Part shown: positions 1-5,528 of the stretch, piece after piece
How positions within the stretch are numbered: the stretch's first letter is position 1
Layout of the letters: every line of letters starts with the position of its first letter
Assembly (NCBI GenBank): GCA_009704345.1
Contig: WLEH01000061.1
Coordinates: forward strand, 1-6,627
Source of the DNA: Actinomycetota bacterium
GTDB lineage: Bacteria > Actinomycetota > Actinomycetes > S36-B12 > UBA5976
Reading direction: 5' to 3'
DNA: 6,627 nt
Notes under the pieces: model-generated
Database searches by the model: none
The model's input: the letters and a program-made list of their open reading frames with translations, nothing else
What the model was told of the DNA's origin: nothing
Translations under genes and position numbers: made by a program

Positions 1-818
1 CTGGGTTGTGTCAGCAATCCATTGAACATTGGCTGGAGTCCTCTACTTTTTAGATATGGGAACGCGACGGTGATCAGAGTCGCCGCCTCTTCGGTGTGAT
101 CCGGGTATTTATCTATAAAGCCGGCGAACATGATGCGAATCATGTCGCCATTGATATATTCTTTGGGGAATCGAGTGATCGCAAGAGGATTATTGGCCAC
201 GATCCGGCATCGTATATCTGGATTGAGGAAGGTGATAGGAATAGCAGAGGGATCATCGCCGCCTGCGTCGAGATAGTAGCGAACCATGTCTTCGGTCACC
301 TGATCTCTATAGATGTGAATGAAGTTGGGATCGAATTCGATGAGTTCTTTCACCAACCCAATTTTTATTGTGGTCTTCGCCAGATTTTTCAGCACATTTT
401 TGAGTGCGTGGGCGCTGGTATGTGTTGCTATCATCTCGCTAAACTTGTATTCTTTCATGAGAATCGGGAAGTTAGTCTCATTGACAGCCGCGGAATCCAG
501 ATAGTGACCCCGTTTTCTTTTGACCATGACCCGGATGACATCCTGATCTACTCGGTCACTGCCCACGAGTTTCATGTATAACTCGGGGGTGTCTTCCAGC
601 AGGTCCAGAAGAACCGGTTTCGTTTTTGCTGCGGGCGGCAGCATGTCGAAGATCAATGGGTCGTATTTCACGGCGAATCGGACCACCGCTGGACTAAATC
701 GCATGGCTGCGGCGGCATATAGAGAATAATCGGGATTGCGCTCTAGAACACCGAGGACTTCTTCCTCGCTATGACAGGAGGTAAGATCGTCGATGGTGGG
801 ATCCGAGTAGCAAAACAT
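1..818 (-). CDS. Helical-repeat protein, DUF4116-like, 3' end outside the window
   Basis: The minus strand is open from an ATG at 818-816 to the window edge: 272 codons plus two bases, with no stop. The protein is mostly short amphipathic helices. Similar segments start near residues 21, 45, 69 and 94, a period of about 24, with the pattern V-(V/I/L)-x-x-(L/A)-x-x-x-P; the prolines are P29, P54 and P78. Related segments recur near 155 (LVKELIEFDP) and 202 (IRCRIVANNP). This resembles the DUF4116-type helical repeats common in large DNA viruses and some protists, but that assignment is from memory of the pattern. Such repeats usually form alpha-solenoid binding surfaces; the partner is unknown. 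No catalytic motif is visible. Upstream lie a TATA-like element and an exact AAAATTGA, which suggests early expression. The plus-strand frame at 96-581 is a shadow of this gene. The coding frame is well supported, the family name only moderately. Confidence 0.8.
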   Translation of the reverse strand, partial: MFCYSDPTIDDLTSCHSEEEVLGVLERNPDYSLYAAAAMRFSPAVVRFAVKYDPLIFDMLPPAAKTKPVLLDLLEDTPELYMKLVGSDRVDQDVIRVMVKRKRGHYLDSAAVNETNFPILMKEYKFSEMIATHTSAHALKNVLKNLAKTTIKIGLVKELIEFDPNFIHIYRDQVTEDMVRYYLDAGGDDPSAIPITFLNPDIRCRIVANNPLAITRFPKEYINGDMIRIMFAGFIDKYPDHTEEAATLITVAFPYLKSRGLQPMFNGLLTQP

Positions 819-843
819 GATTGGTTGTGCGGAGTATGAGGGG

Positions 844-854
844 ATTATATAACC
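844..854 (-). promoter_or_regulatory. TATA-like element before the helical-repeat gene
   Basis: The minus strand reads GGTTATATAAT here, about 25 to 36 bases before the ATG at 818. The same GGTTATAT octamer is found 29 bases before the ATG of the membrane-protein gene (1201-1208). The matching spacing suggests a core-promoter or initiator element, but two copies are weak evidence. Confidence 0.3.
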
Positions 855-864
855 GAGGATATGA

Positions 865-893
865 TTAGTAGAGTATATTTTATAGTCTACTAA
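865..893 (-). terminator. 3' hairpin of the small membrane-protein gene
   Basis: TTAGTAGA (865-872) pairs perfectly with TCTACTAA (886-893). Inside, after one G-G mismatch, TATA pairs with TATA around a three-base loop, so the arm is 12 pairs with one mismatch. It begins 8 bases past the stop codon of the gene at 902-1171. In Mimivirus, transcripts end at hairpin-forming palindromes just after the stop codon, so an mRNA 3'-end signal is the likeliest role. It is the best hairpin in the window. Confidence 0.65.
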
Positions 894-895
894 AT

Positions 896-903
896 TCAAT
901 TTT
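896..903 (-). promoter_or_regulatory. AAAATTGA, Mimivirus-type early promoter element
   Basis: The minus strand reads AAAATTGA exactly, 77 bases before the ATG at 818. In Mimivirus this octamer, found roughly 50 to 110 bases upstream of start codons, marks early genes. Here it overlaps the TAA stop codon (904-902) of the upstream gene and precedes that gene's 3' hairpin, so promoter, stop and terminator are packed into about 40 bases. Confidence 0.55.
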
Positions 904-1171
904 AGAATGGTGCGACGCCGGTGGTCATAGCGATATTATTGAGGGCACCGGCTCCACCTCCACTGATAATTTTAGAGGAGATTCCGATGGATGGTGTCTG
1001 GAATCCGAGGAGCCAGATGGCGACATAACCGGATATGAAGCCGAGGAGGAATGATTTCATGAGAGTGGATCGCGAGATATTCTCCGGGGTTTTAGACACG
1101 AATCGCGTCTCGATATAGAAGAGTAGTGTGGCGAATACACCCGCGATGATAGCCGCTAGAAACCCATTCAT
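902..1171 (-). CDS. Small membrane protein with two predicted helices
   Basis: This 89-residue protein has two hydrophobic segments, about residues 3-20 and 38-58. The loop between them (21-37) carries R23, K27 and R34, and K39 follows. By the positive-inside rule this favours a helical hairpin with the loop on the cytosolic or inner side. After the second helix comes a short tail with a GGGAGA glycine patch (71-76), ending in TGVAPF. There is no signal-peptide cleavage site. Small two-helix proteins of this kind are common in the inner membrane of giant-virus particles; that role is inferred from size and topology, not from a recognised family. The ATG at 1171 follows an AT-rich leader (CCTATAAA directly before it), and a strong hairpin follows the stop. 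No AAAATTGA element is seen upstream, which would suit late expression. The coding call is firm, the function is not. Confidence 0.75.
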   Translation of the reverse strand: MNGFLAAIIAGVFATLLFYIETRFVSKTPENISRSTLMKSFLLGFISGYVAIWLLGFQTPSIGISSKIISGGGAGALNNIAMTTGVAPF

Positions 1172-1200
1172 TTTATAGGAAAATAGTGTATAATCTGTTG

Positions 1201-1208
1201 ATATAACC
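1201..1208 (-). promoter_or_regulatory. TATA-like element before the small membrane-protein gene
   Basis: The minus strand has GGTTATAT here, 29 bases before the ATG at 1171. Between the two is an AT-rich leader with GATTATACAC. It matches the octamer upstream of the helical-repeat gene in sequence and spacing. It may be part of a late-type promoter; the evidence is only similarity and position. Confidence 0.3.
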
Positions 1209-1233
1209 GCGTGTGTGGGTGGGGGGATGGGTG

Positions 1234-2397
1234 TTATTCTATGATGATTTCATCGGAGAGTTGAACGGGGGTTGCTTCGACCACTTCGAAATCGATGGCG
1301 AATTCGTTGTCATCGTCGTCATCCGGTGGAGGTTGCCCGGCGTTTGGGCGCGGTGGAATTAGCATCACCTGATCTTTAGAGTGATCGAAAGAGACGCTGT
1401 GATCAGTTTCTTCGGTGACATTAATAGCTGGTGCCGGGGTATCATCGGGGATTACAACTTCGTCTCCGCCCATCATCATTCCCATATCAATGAGACCTCC
1501 GTCGTCAACTGTGTGGGTGATGTCGAGGGGGATCTCACCTCCAATGCTTATGTCCAGGGGGGTATCGCCTCCTAGGTTGATAGAGGGTATATCCTCTTGA
1601 GGTGGTGCCACGAGGTCTTCGAGGTCGACGTTTTCACGGAGGTCGGCGTTTTCACGGAGATTGACGTCTTCATGTTTAGTTTCGGTGATGCTTTGAGCGG
1701 GGGATCCGGCGACGGTATTTATGGTCTGGTAGTTCTCGATCTCTTTCCTGATGATTTTCTTGATATCGTTCTCTTCTTTTTTGCTCATGTTCTTGGTGAT
1801 ATCGGTGGGTTCTTCGTCGGCTTCTTCGATGTTTTCGCCGAGGTATTCTTTGAGGATGTTTTTGACTGGCAGCATTTTGCGGATGGTTTCCTGGATGGAT
1901 TCCTTCACTATCTTCTCGCACTCCCGGAGATTGCGCTGCTGTTCTATAGGAGCAATCGAGAAATCGCTGAACAGGTATGGTGACTTCCAGAATTCGCGTG
2001 CGCATTCGATGTAGACTTTGTGGATGAATACTTCGAGGCGTGGTATGACGAGATTGATCTTCTTTTGTTTCTGGGTGGTGCGAACCGATGTGAGGATTTT
2101 GGCTTGGGCGACAAAGACGGCGGATAGAAGATCGTCGAGGTAGTCACACCCCGAGTCTTTGACGACGTAGTTGTGGGCTTCTTTGATAGTACCGGGTGCC
2201 CACTTGGTGATCCCCGCGAGATATTCCTGGAAGAGTACGAGAGTTTTAGCGGGTTCTCCGCGGGATATTGCGTCGTCTTTGGCTTCTTTATAGATTCCGA
2301 GGAGCCCTTTATAGACGGGTATATAGAGGTGAGTACACACCTGCTTCATATATTCGTTCTTAGCATCAATAAGAACGGGCATACTGTAGTCGTCCAT
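1234..2397 (-). CDS. Conserved giant-virus protein of unknown function, helical N-terminus and acidic tail
   Basis: This is a 387-residue protein. Residues 1-190 are a compact, mostly helical region with well-spaced aromatic and cysteine positions, for example SGCDYLDDLLSAVF at 82-95, KKINLVIPRLEVFIHK at 112-127, YIECAREFWKSPYLF at 129-143 and QRNLRECEKI at 154-163. From memory this matches a conserved uncharacterised family of mimiviruses and phycodnaviruses, possibly DUF5764. Residues 190-225 are charged and probably helical. Residues 240-387 look disordered and acidic, with two short tandem repeats (LRENAD/LRENVD at 247-258 and a ten-residue GG(D/E)xPLDI unit near 275-294), a methionine-rich GMMMGGDE stretch, a PPPDDDDDN run, and a hydrophobic-acidic end (EIIIE). 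There are no membrane segments and no catalytic signature. It sits between the clamp loader and the membrane protein on the same strand, 94 and 62 bases away. The role is unknown; structural or scaffold-like use of the tail is a guess. Confidence 0.8.
   Translation of the reverse strand: MDDYSMPVLIDAKNEYMKQVCTHLYIPVYKGLLGIYKEAKDDAISRGEPAKTLVLFQEYLAGITKWAPGTIKEAHNYVVKDSGCDYLDDLLSAVFVAQAKILTSVRTTQKQKKINLVIPRLEVFIHKVYIECAREFWKSPYLFSDFSIAPIEQQRNLRECEKIVKESIQETIRKMLPVKNILKEYLGENIEEADEEPTDITKNMSKKEENDIKKIIRKEIENYQTINTVAGSPAQSITETKHEDVNLRENADLRENVDLEDLVAPPQEDIPSINLGGDTPLDISIGGEIPLDITHTVDDGGLIDMGMMMGGDEVVIPDDTPAPAINVTEETDHSVSFDHSKDQVMLIPPRPNAGQPPPDDDDDNEFAIDFEVVEATPVQLSDEIIIE
1521..1580. repeat. 30-base tandem repeat, two copies, inside the conserved unknown gene
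   Basis: Bases 1521-1550 and 1551-1580 are diverged copies of one 30-base unit. On the coding (minus) strand they give INLGGDTPLDI followed by SIGGEIPLDI, so the reading frame is kept. The duplication lies in the disordered acidic tail, where length changes are tolerated. Confidence 0.7.
1624..1659. repeat. 18-base tandem repeat, two copies, inside the conserved unknown gene
   Basis: GTCGACGTTTTCACGGAG (1624-1641) is followed by GTCGGCGTTTTCACGGAG (1642-1659), one base different. On the coding strand the copies encode LRENAD and LRENVD, and a weaker relic (EDVN) precedes them. One substitution between copies points to a recent in-frame duplication. Confidence 0.8.
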
Positions 2398-2418
2398 TTA
2401 TCTCGATCCGTGTATTAA

Positions 2419-2439
2419 ATCGCGGGTATTAGCCGCGAT
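2419..2439 (-). terminator. Hairpin between the clamp-loader and conserved unknown genes
   Basis: ATCGCGG (2419-2425) pairs with CCGCGAT (2433-2439) around a seven-base loop. It is about 53 bases past the clamp-loader stop and 22 bases before the next ATG at 2397. It may end the clamp-loader mRNA, though it is further from the stop than the other hairpins here, so it could instead be a leader element of the downstream gene. Confidence 0.4.
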
Positions 2440-2444
2440 GATCT

Positions 2445-2473
2445 GGTGTGTCTCTCGGTGTGTCTCTCGGTGT
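2445..2473. repeat. 12-base tandem repeat after the clamp-loader gene
   Basis: GGTGTGTCTCTC occurs at 2445-2456 and again at 2457-2468, followed by a partial copy GGTGT. The copies are identical. The array lies within the first 50 bases of the clamp-loader 3' untranslated region, and its ACACC units can pair with GGTGT just after the stop, so several weak alternative hairpins are possible. Confidence 0.8.
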
Positions 2474-2491
2474 CCTACGAACACACCCGCG

Positions 2492-3289
2492 CTATTTAGC
2501 CTTGTGGATCTTGTAAGCCGGTGCGGGTTCGCTAGTTTTGAGTTGTATCACGGCATTCCCCTCGCTCATTCCGTATAGACGCCCCGCGATTACGTCATAG
2601 TATTTCGAGTATTCCGGCGTTTTTTCTATCTGTGTTATAAGGTAGTAGTTGAGTGGGCACCCAGTTTCCTCTGGTATTCCCTCTGATTTATAGATGGAAA
2701 GATCGGAGAGTTCAGCCACCGCGATCTGGTTTTTGAGCCATCGGAAGTCGCCCTGGGAGAGTTTGATGAGGTGGCTGTAGTCTATAGAGGGGTATCTTTC
2801 GGCGCACCATCGTGTGAGATCTTCGCCGGAGGGTCTCTTGAAATTGAAAGTGAGGCACCGAGAGAGTAGTGCGGGGCTAATATTGGTTAGAGTGGATGAG
2901 ATGAGACAGAACCGGGTGGTGGAGTTATATGCTTCTAGAATTCGGCGGAGGGCGGCCTGTGCTTCTATGGTGAGCATGTCGATTCCGTCTAGAACAACGA
3001 GTTTGAATTGACCGGTGGCGATTCCGGAGACGAATTTGATTTTCTCGCGGATATACTGAATCCCGCGCTCGTGTGTTAGCTGATACTCGAAGTAATTCCC
3101 TTTGGGCGTCTTATAGAGTTCATGTGCTATGGCGCGGGCGGTGAAAGTTTTTCCGATACCGGTGGAGCCATAGAAGAAGAGATTGGGCATCTGAGGGCCG
3201 ATAATACATCGCAGATTAGTGATGATACTATCCTGGAATAGGACAGACGCGAGTCCGGGTCCAGTTTCTATAGATGATGGTGCTGTCAT
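2492..3289 (-). CDS. Replication factor C-like clamp-loader small subunit (AAA+ ATPase)
   Basis: Clamp-loader small subunits use ATP to open the sliding clamp (PCNA) and place it on primed DNA. The 265-residue product has a Walker A motif GSTGIGKT (41-48) after a hydrophobic strand LFFY, a Walker B strand LVVLDGID (97-104), a sensor-1 strand (CLISST, 128-133) and the diagnostic arginine-finger motif SRC at 143-145 followed by LTFNF. A short helical lid and collar follow. It is shorter than a typical RFC small subunit (about 320 residues), mainly because the C-terminal collar is reduced. The residue that should be the catalytic glutamate of Walker B (DExD) is Gly102, and the usual sensor-1 asparagine appears to be serine (S132, by ungapped alignment). 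It may therefore bind ATP but hydrolyse it poorly and serve as a partner subunit. The first ATG is used; a 14-base palindrome lies 17 bases upstream. Family assignment is strong. Confidence 0.9.
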   Translation of the reverse strand: MTAPSSIETGPGLASVLFQDSIITNLRCIIGPQMPNLFFYGSTGIGKTFTARAIAHELYKTPKGNYFEYQLTHERGIQYIREKIKFVSGIATGQFKLVVLDGIDMLTIEAQAALRRILEAYNSTTRFCLISSTLTNISPALLSRCLTFNFKRPSGEDLTRWCAERYPSIDYSHLIKLSQGDFRWLKNQIAVAELSDLSIYKSEGIPEETGCPLNYYLITQIEKTPEYSKYYDVIAGRLYGMSEGNAVIQLKTSEPAPAYKIHKAK

Positions 3290-3306
3290 GGTGCGATTCT
3301 CTGGGA

Positions 3307-3320
3307 TGCTACTAGTAGCA
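3307..3320. promoter_or_regulatory. 14-base perfect palindrome in the clamp-loader leader
   Basis: TGCTACTAGTAGCA is its own reverse complement. It lies 17 bases before the clamp-loader ATG at 3289 and about 130 bases before the divergent gene. It could bind a dimeric regulator, or in RNA form a five-pair stem with a four-base loop in the leader. Only the symmetry and position support a role. Confidence 0.4.
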
Positions 3321-3377
3321 AACGATCAAACCTCCGGATTTGGAGTATTACTATAGCCGGTATTTATGTTCCAACCT

Positions 3378-3385
3378 GGAATTGA
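3378..3385 (+). promoter_or_regulatory. AATTGA-type element before the HAD-FkbM gene
   Basis: GGAATTGA matches six of the eight bases of AAAATTGA and lies 67 bases before the ATG at 3453, almost the same spacing as before the next plus-strand gene (69 bases). The surroundings are AT-rich, so chance matches are easier here. It also sits at the edge where composition changes. Confidence 0.35.
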
Positions 3386-3391
3386 AATTAA

Positions 3392-3399
3392 CCAATTTT
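3392..3399 (-). promoter_or_regulatory. AAAATTGG element before the clamp-loader gene
   Basis: The minus strand reads AAAATTGG, seven of eight bases of the Mimivirus early motif, 102 bases before the ATG at 3289. This is at the far end of the usual distance range. Clamp loaders are replication genes and are expected to be early. An AT-rich context lowers the weight of the match. Confidence 0.35.
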
Positions 3400-3452
3400 T
3401 TGCGGTTTTTTTGAATTAAAAAATCTAAAATTAAAAATATTTTGGATTTTAA

Positions 3453-5426
3453 ATGGAAAGTTTTGATGTATTCGATACTATAATTGGTAGATTATGTTTT
3501 AAAGGACATAATTTATTTCAAATTATAGAAGATAAATTAAAGATACCTAATTTTAAAAGATTACGTATGGCATGTGAAAAAGATACATATGATAAAACGT
3601 ATCACGAGATTTCTAAATATTTACCAGATTTTGAAAAAATTAAAAAATTAGAATTGGAATTAGAATATGAATTATCTTTTCCTATTAATAAATATTTAAA
3701 TAAAATTAAACCAGGAGATATATTAGTTTCAGATATGTATTTATCAGAAGAGCAAATACGGAAAATAATTTGTAAACATAAGATGATTGATAATCCATTA
3801 TATGTTCATGTAAATCATAAAAATAGTGGTAGTTTTTGGAGAAGATCTGAAATAGTTTCTAATATATTGAAACATTATGGAGATAATTATCATAGTGATA
3901 TATTAAGTGCAAATAGATATGGTGTTAAAACTGAATTTATTGATAATGTTGAGTTAAATACTCCAGAAGAAATTATTGAAAGCTTTTCTCCAACTCTATC
4001 TTATTTAATTAGGGCGTGTAGATTAACTACACAAAATGATAATATTTTTAATAATTGTGCGTATACTGTTATGCTACCGATTGTTATAGTTTTATCAATG
4101 TATATTCATGATTATTGTAAAAATAATGATATACATGAGATTATTTTTCTAAGCAGGGATGGTTATTGGTTTAATTTAATTTTTCCTATATTATTTCCGG
4201 AGATGAATTCTAGATATGAATATTTTAGTCGTTTAATGTCTACAAATAGAGAGGAAGCTAGAAAATTTATATCGATGTTAAATACTGATAATAAAAAATT
4301 AGTAGTAGATTTGAATGGATCTGGTACTACTTTTAATCATAATATAATGCCATTTATAAAAAAAACCGAATTATTAATTATTTTTGGTCATACAAATCAT
4401 GTTAATCTATACCCAAATACACATTCATTATATATAGATTCTTGTGGTAAACATGAAATATTAAAATTTATTTCTATAGAGGATTTTCTAGGTGCTCCAC
4501 ATGGATCGATAGATCACATTGGTGGAAAAATGGATCCAGAATATGATATTACACTATTTAAAGAGTATATGATTGTCGTTGATGTATTTAAAAAATATTT
4601 TAATGTTTTTAAAAAGAATAATATTGATATAGAAATACCGTCATTTACTCCAGATATTTATATATTATTAGTAGATCAGTTATTATCTAATATTAAATAT
4701 ATTAAAAATATAAATGAATTTAATAAAAAAATAAAACATTTACATAGTCATGAACATGATTATACTAGATTTCCTATTAAATATTATTCGCAAATTGGAC
4801 AAGATCAATATTTTATTGAAAATATAATTAAATATAAATGTAATGGAGTATTTCTAGATATTGGCGGATATGATGGTATTACTGGAAGTAATACATACGC
4901 CTTAGAAAAATATTTTAATTGGAAAGGGATTATTGTAGAATGTCTCCCTGAATTTGCTGAAAAATGTAGAAAGTGTAGAGAAGCAATAGTTTGTGGAAAA
5001 GCAATATATAAGAATACAGGTGATTTAATTGATATTACTATACCGGATGGCGATGAAATATTTGGAGGTAAAGAGCAATTATCATGTATTAAAGAATTTA
5101 TGAGACCAAATTATATTGAAGTGTTTAAAAAATCTTTTAGAAAAAAGAGAACTATTCAAGTTGAAACTATTAATATAAATGATCTACTAGATCTAAATAA
5201 TATCCATGAAATTGATTATCTATCTATTGATATAGAAGGTTATGAATTAGAAGCATTAAAAACTCTTGATTTTACAAAAAATATTATTAAATATATTACT
5301 ATTGAATTTGGATTTGATGAAAATTATAAAAAAGAAATTTATGACTTTTTAACATCTAAAAATTATAATTTTATTAGAACAAATAGTTTTGATGATGAAT
5401 ATATGTTAATTGGTGCAAAATTTTAA
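3453..5426 (+). CDS. HAD-like hydrolase plus FkbM-family methyltransferase fusion protein
   Basis: The 657-residue protein has three parts. Residues 1-165 are HAD-like of the COG5610 type found in surface-polysaccharide loci: FDVFDT (4-9) with D5, VSDMYL (92-97), and GDN...SD (143-149). Residues 200-420 resemble the second half of such proteins, with FLSRDG (232-237) and VVDLNGSG (284-291). Residues 445-657 are an FkbM-type SAM-dependent methyltransferase: SQIGQD (446-451), the SAM-binding loop FLDIGGYDG (467-475), SNT (479-481), acidic IVE (494-496), and IDIEGYE (592-598). FkbM enzymes O-methylate sugars and related hydroxyl groups. The whole suggests cytoplasmic modification of glycans, perhaps those decorating the virion; the substrate is unknown. 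No signal peptide or membrane segment is evident. The motifs of both end domains look intact, so the gene is probably functional. Composition is far more AT-rich than its neighbours, pointing to acquisition from an AT-rich bacterium or giant virus. A hairpin follows six bases after the stop. Confidence 0.88.
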   Translation: MESFDVFDTIIGRLCFKGHNLFQIIEDKLKIPNFKRLRMACEKDTYDKTYHEISKYLPDFEKIKKLELELEYELSFPINKYLNKIKPGDILVSDMYLSEEQIRKIICKHKMIDNPLYVHVNHKNSGSFWRRSEIVSNILKHYGDNYHSDILSANRYGVKTEFIDNVELNTPEEIIESFSPTLSYLIRACRLTTQNDNIFNNCAYTVMLPIVIVLSMYIHDYCKNNDIHEIIFLSRDGYWFNLIFPILFPEMNSRYEYFSRLMSTNREEARKFISMLNTDNKKLVVDLNGSGTTFNHNIMPFIKKTELLIIFGHTNHVNLYPNTHSLYIDSCGKHEILKFISIEDFLGAPHGSIDHIGGKMDPEYDITLFKEYMIVVDVFKKYFNVFKKNNIDIEIPSFTPDIYILLVDQLLSNIKYIKNINEFNKKIKHLHSHEHDYTRFPIKYYSQIGQDQYFIENIIKYKCNGVFLDIGGYDGITGSNTYALEKYFNWKGIIVECLPEFAEKCRKCREAIVCGKAIYKNTGDLIDITIPDGDEIFGGKEQLSCIKEFMRPNYIEVFKKSFRKKRTIQVETININDLLDLNNIHEIDYLSIDIEGYELEALKTLDFTKNIIKYITIEFGFDENYKKEIYDFLTSKNYNFIRTNSFDDEYMLIGAKF

Positions 5427-5432
5427 TATTAG

Positions 5433-5461
5433 ATTCAGTTTGCCTTGTAATTAAATTGAAT
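5433..5461 (+). terminator. 3' hairpin of the HAD-FkbM gene
   Basis: ATTCAGTTT (5433-5441) pairs with AAATTGAAT (5453-5461), nine pairs with one G-U in RNA, around an eleven-base loop. It begins six bases after the stop codon, as expected for a mimivirus-like mRNA 3'-end hairpin. Its right arm includes the promoter-like element of the next gene. Confidence 0.5.
5452..5459 (+). promoter_or_regulatory. TAAATTGA element before the 231-residue gene
   Basis: TAAATTGA matches seven of eight bases of the Mimivirus early element and is 69 bases before the ATG at 5529, within the usual range. It lies inside the right arm of the preceding gene's 3' hairpin. Confidence 0.4.
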
Positions 5462-5528
5462 TGTGCGAAAGTGTGATATCGCCACATGTAGTCTTCCGTG
5501 ATACTATCGCTGGTCGTGCCCAACCCCG

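Larger units (their letters stand above)
3384..5462. other. AT-rich island, probably acquired DNA
   Basis: From about 3384 to 5462 the DNA is far richer in A and T than both flanks, which look close to balanced. As samples, the 60-base lines beginning at 4681 and 4141 hold only 3 and 16 G or C. The change is abrupt and nearly coincides with the limits of one gene plus its leader and 3' hairpin. The gene also prefers AT-ending codons, unlike its neighbours. Transfer as a single-gene cassette is the simplest reading. No transposase, integrase or long terminal repeats are seen. Confidence 0.75.

Noticed and set aside
96..581. Plus-strand open frame of 161 codons
   Set aside because: It is antisense to a longer minus-strand frame (1-818) with clear helical repeats, a proper ATG and an upstream AAAATTGA; the plus frame has no ATG start at 96 and no promoter.
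1597..2005. Open frames on both strands inside 1234-2397
   Set aside because: The 387-residue gene has recognisable conserved stretches and in-frame repeats; the others have skewed shadow-like composition (long runs of Phe/Asp/Gly or Arg/His).
2421..2473. Repeat array as a CRISPR or an origin
   Set aside because: Units are 12 bases with no spacers and only about 2.4 copies; nothing else suggests an array or origin.
3380..5460. AATTGAA at both edges of the AT-rich island as a target-site duplication
   Set aside because: Seven AT-rich bases recur easily here, no inverted ends or transposase are present, and both copies are better explained as promoter elements of the genes that follow them.
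5427..5528. tRNA or other structured RNA gene between the HAD-FkbM and 231-residue genes
   Set aside because: Apart from the 3' hairpin there is no cloverleaf, T-loop or CCA-like end.
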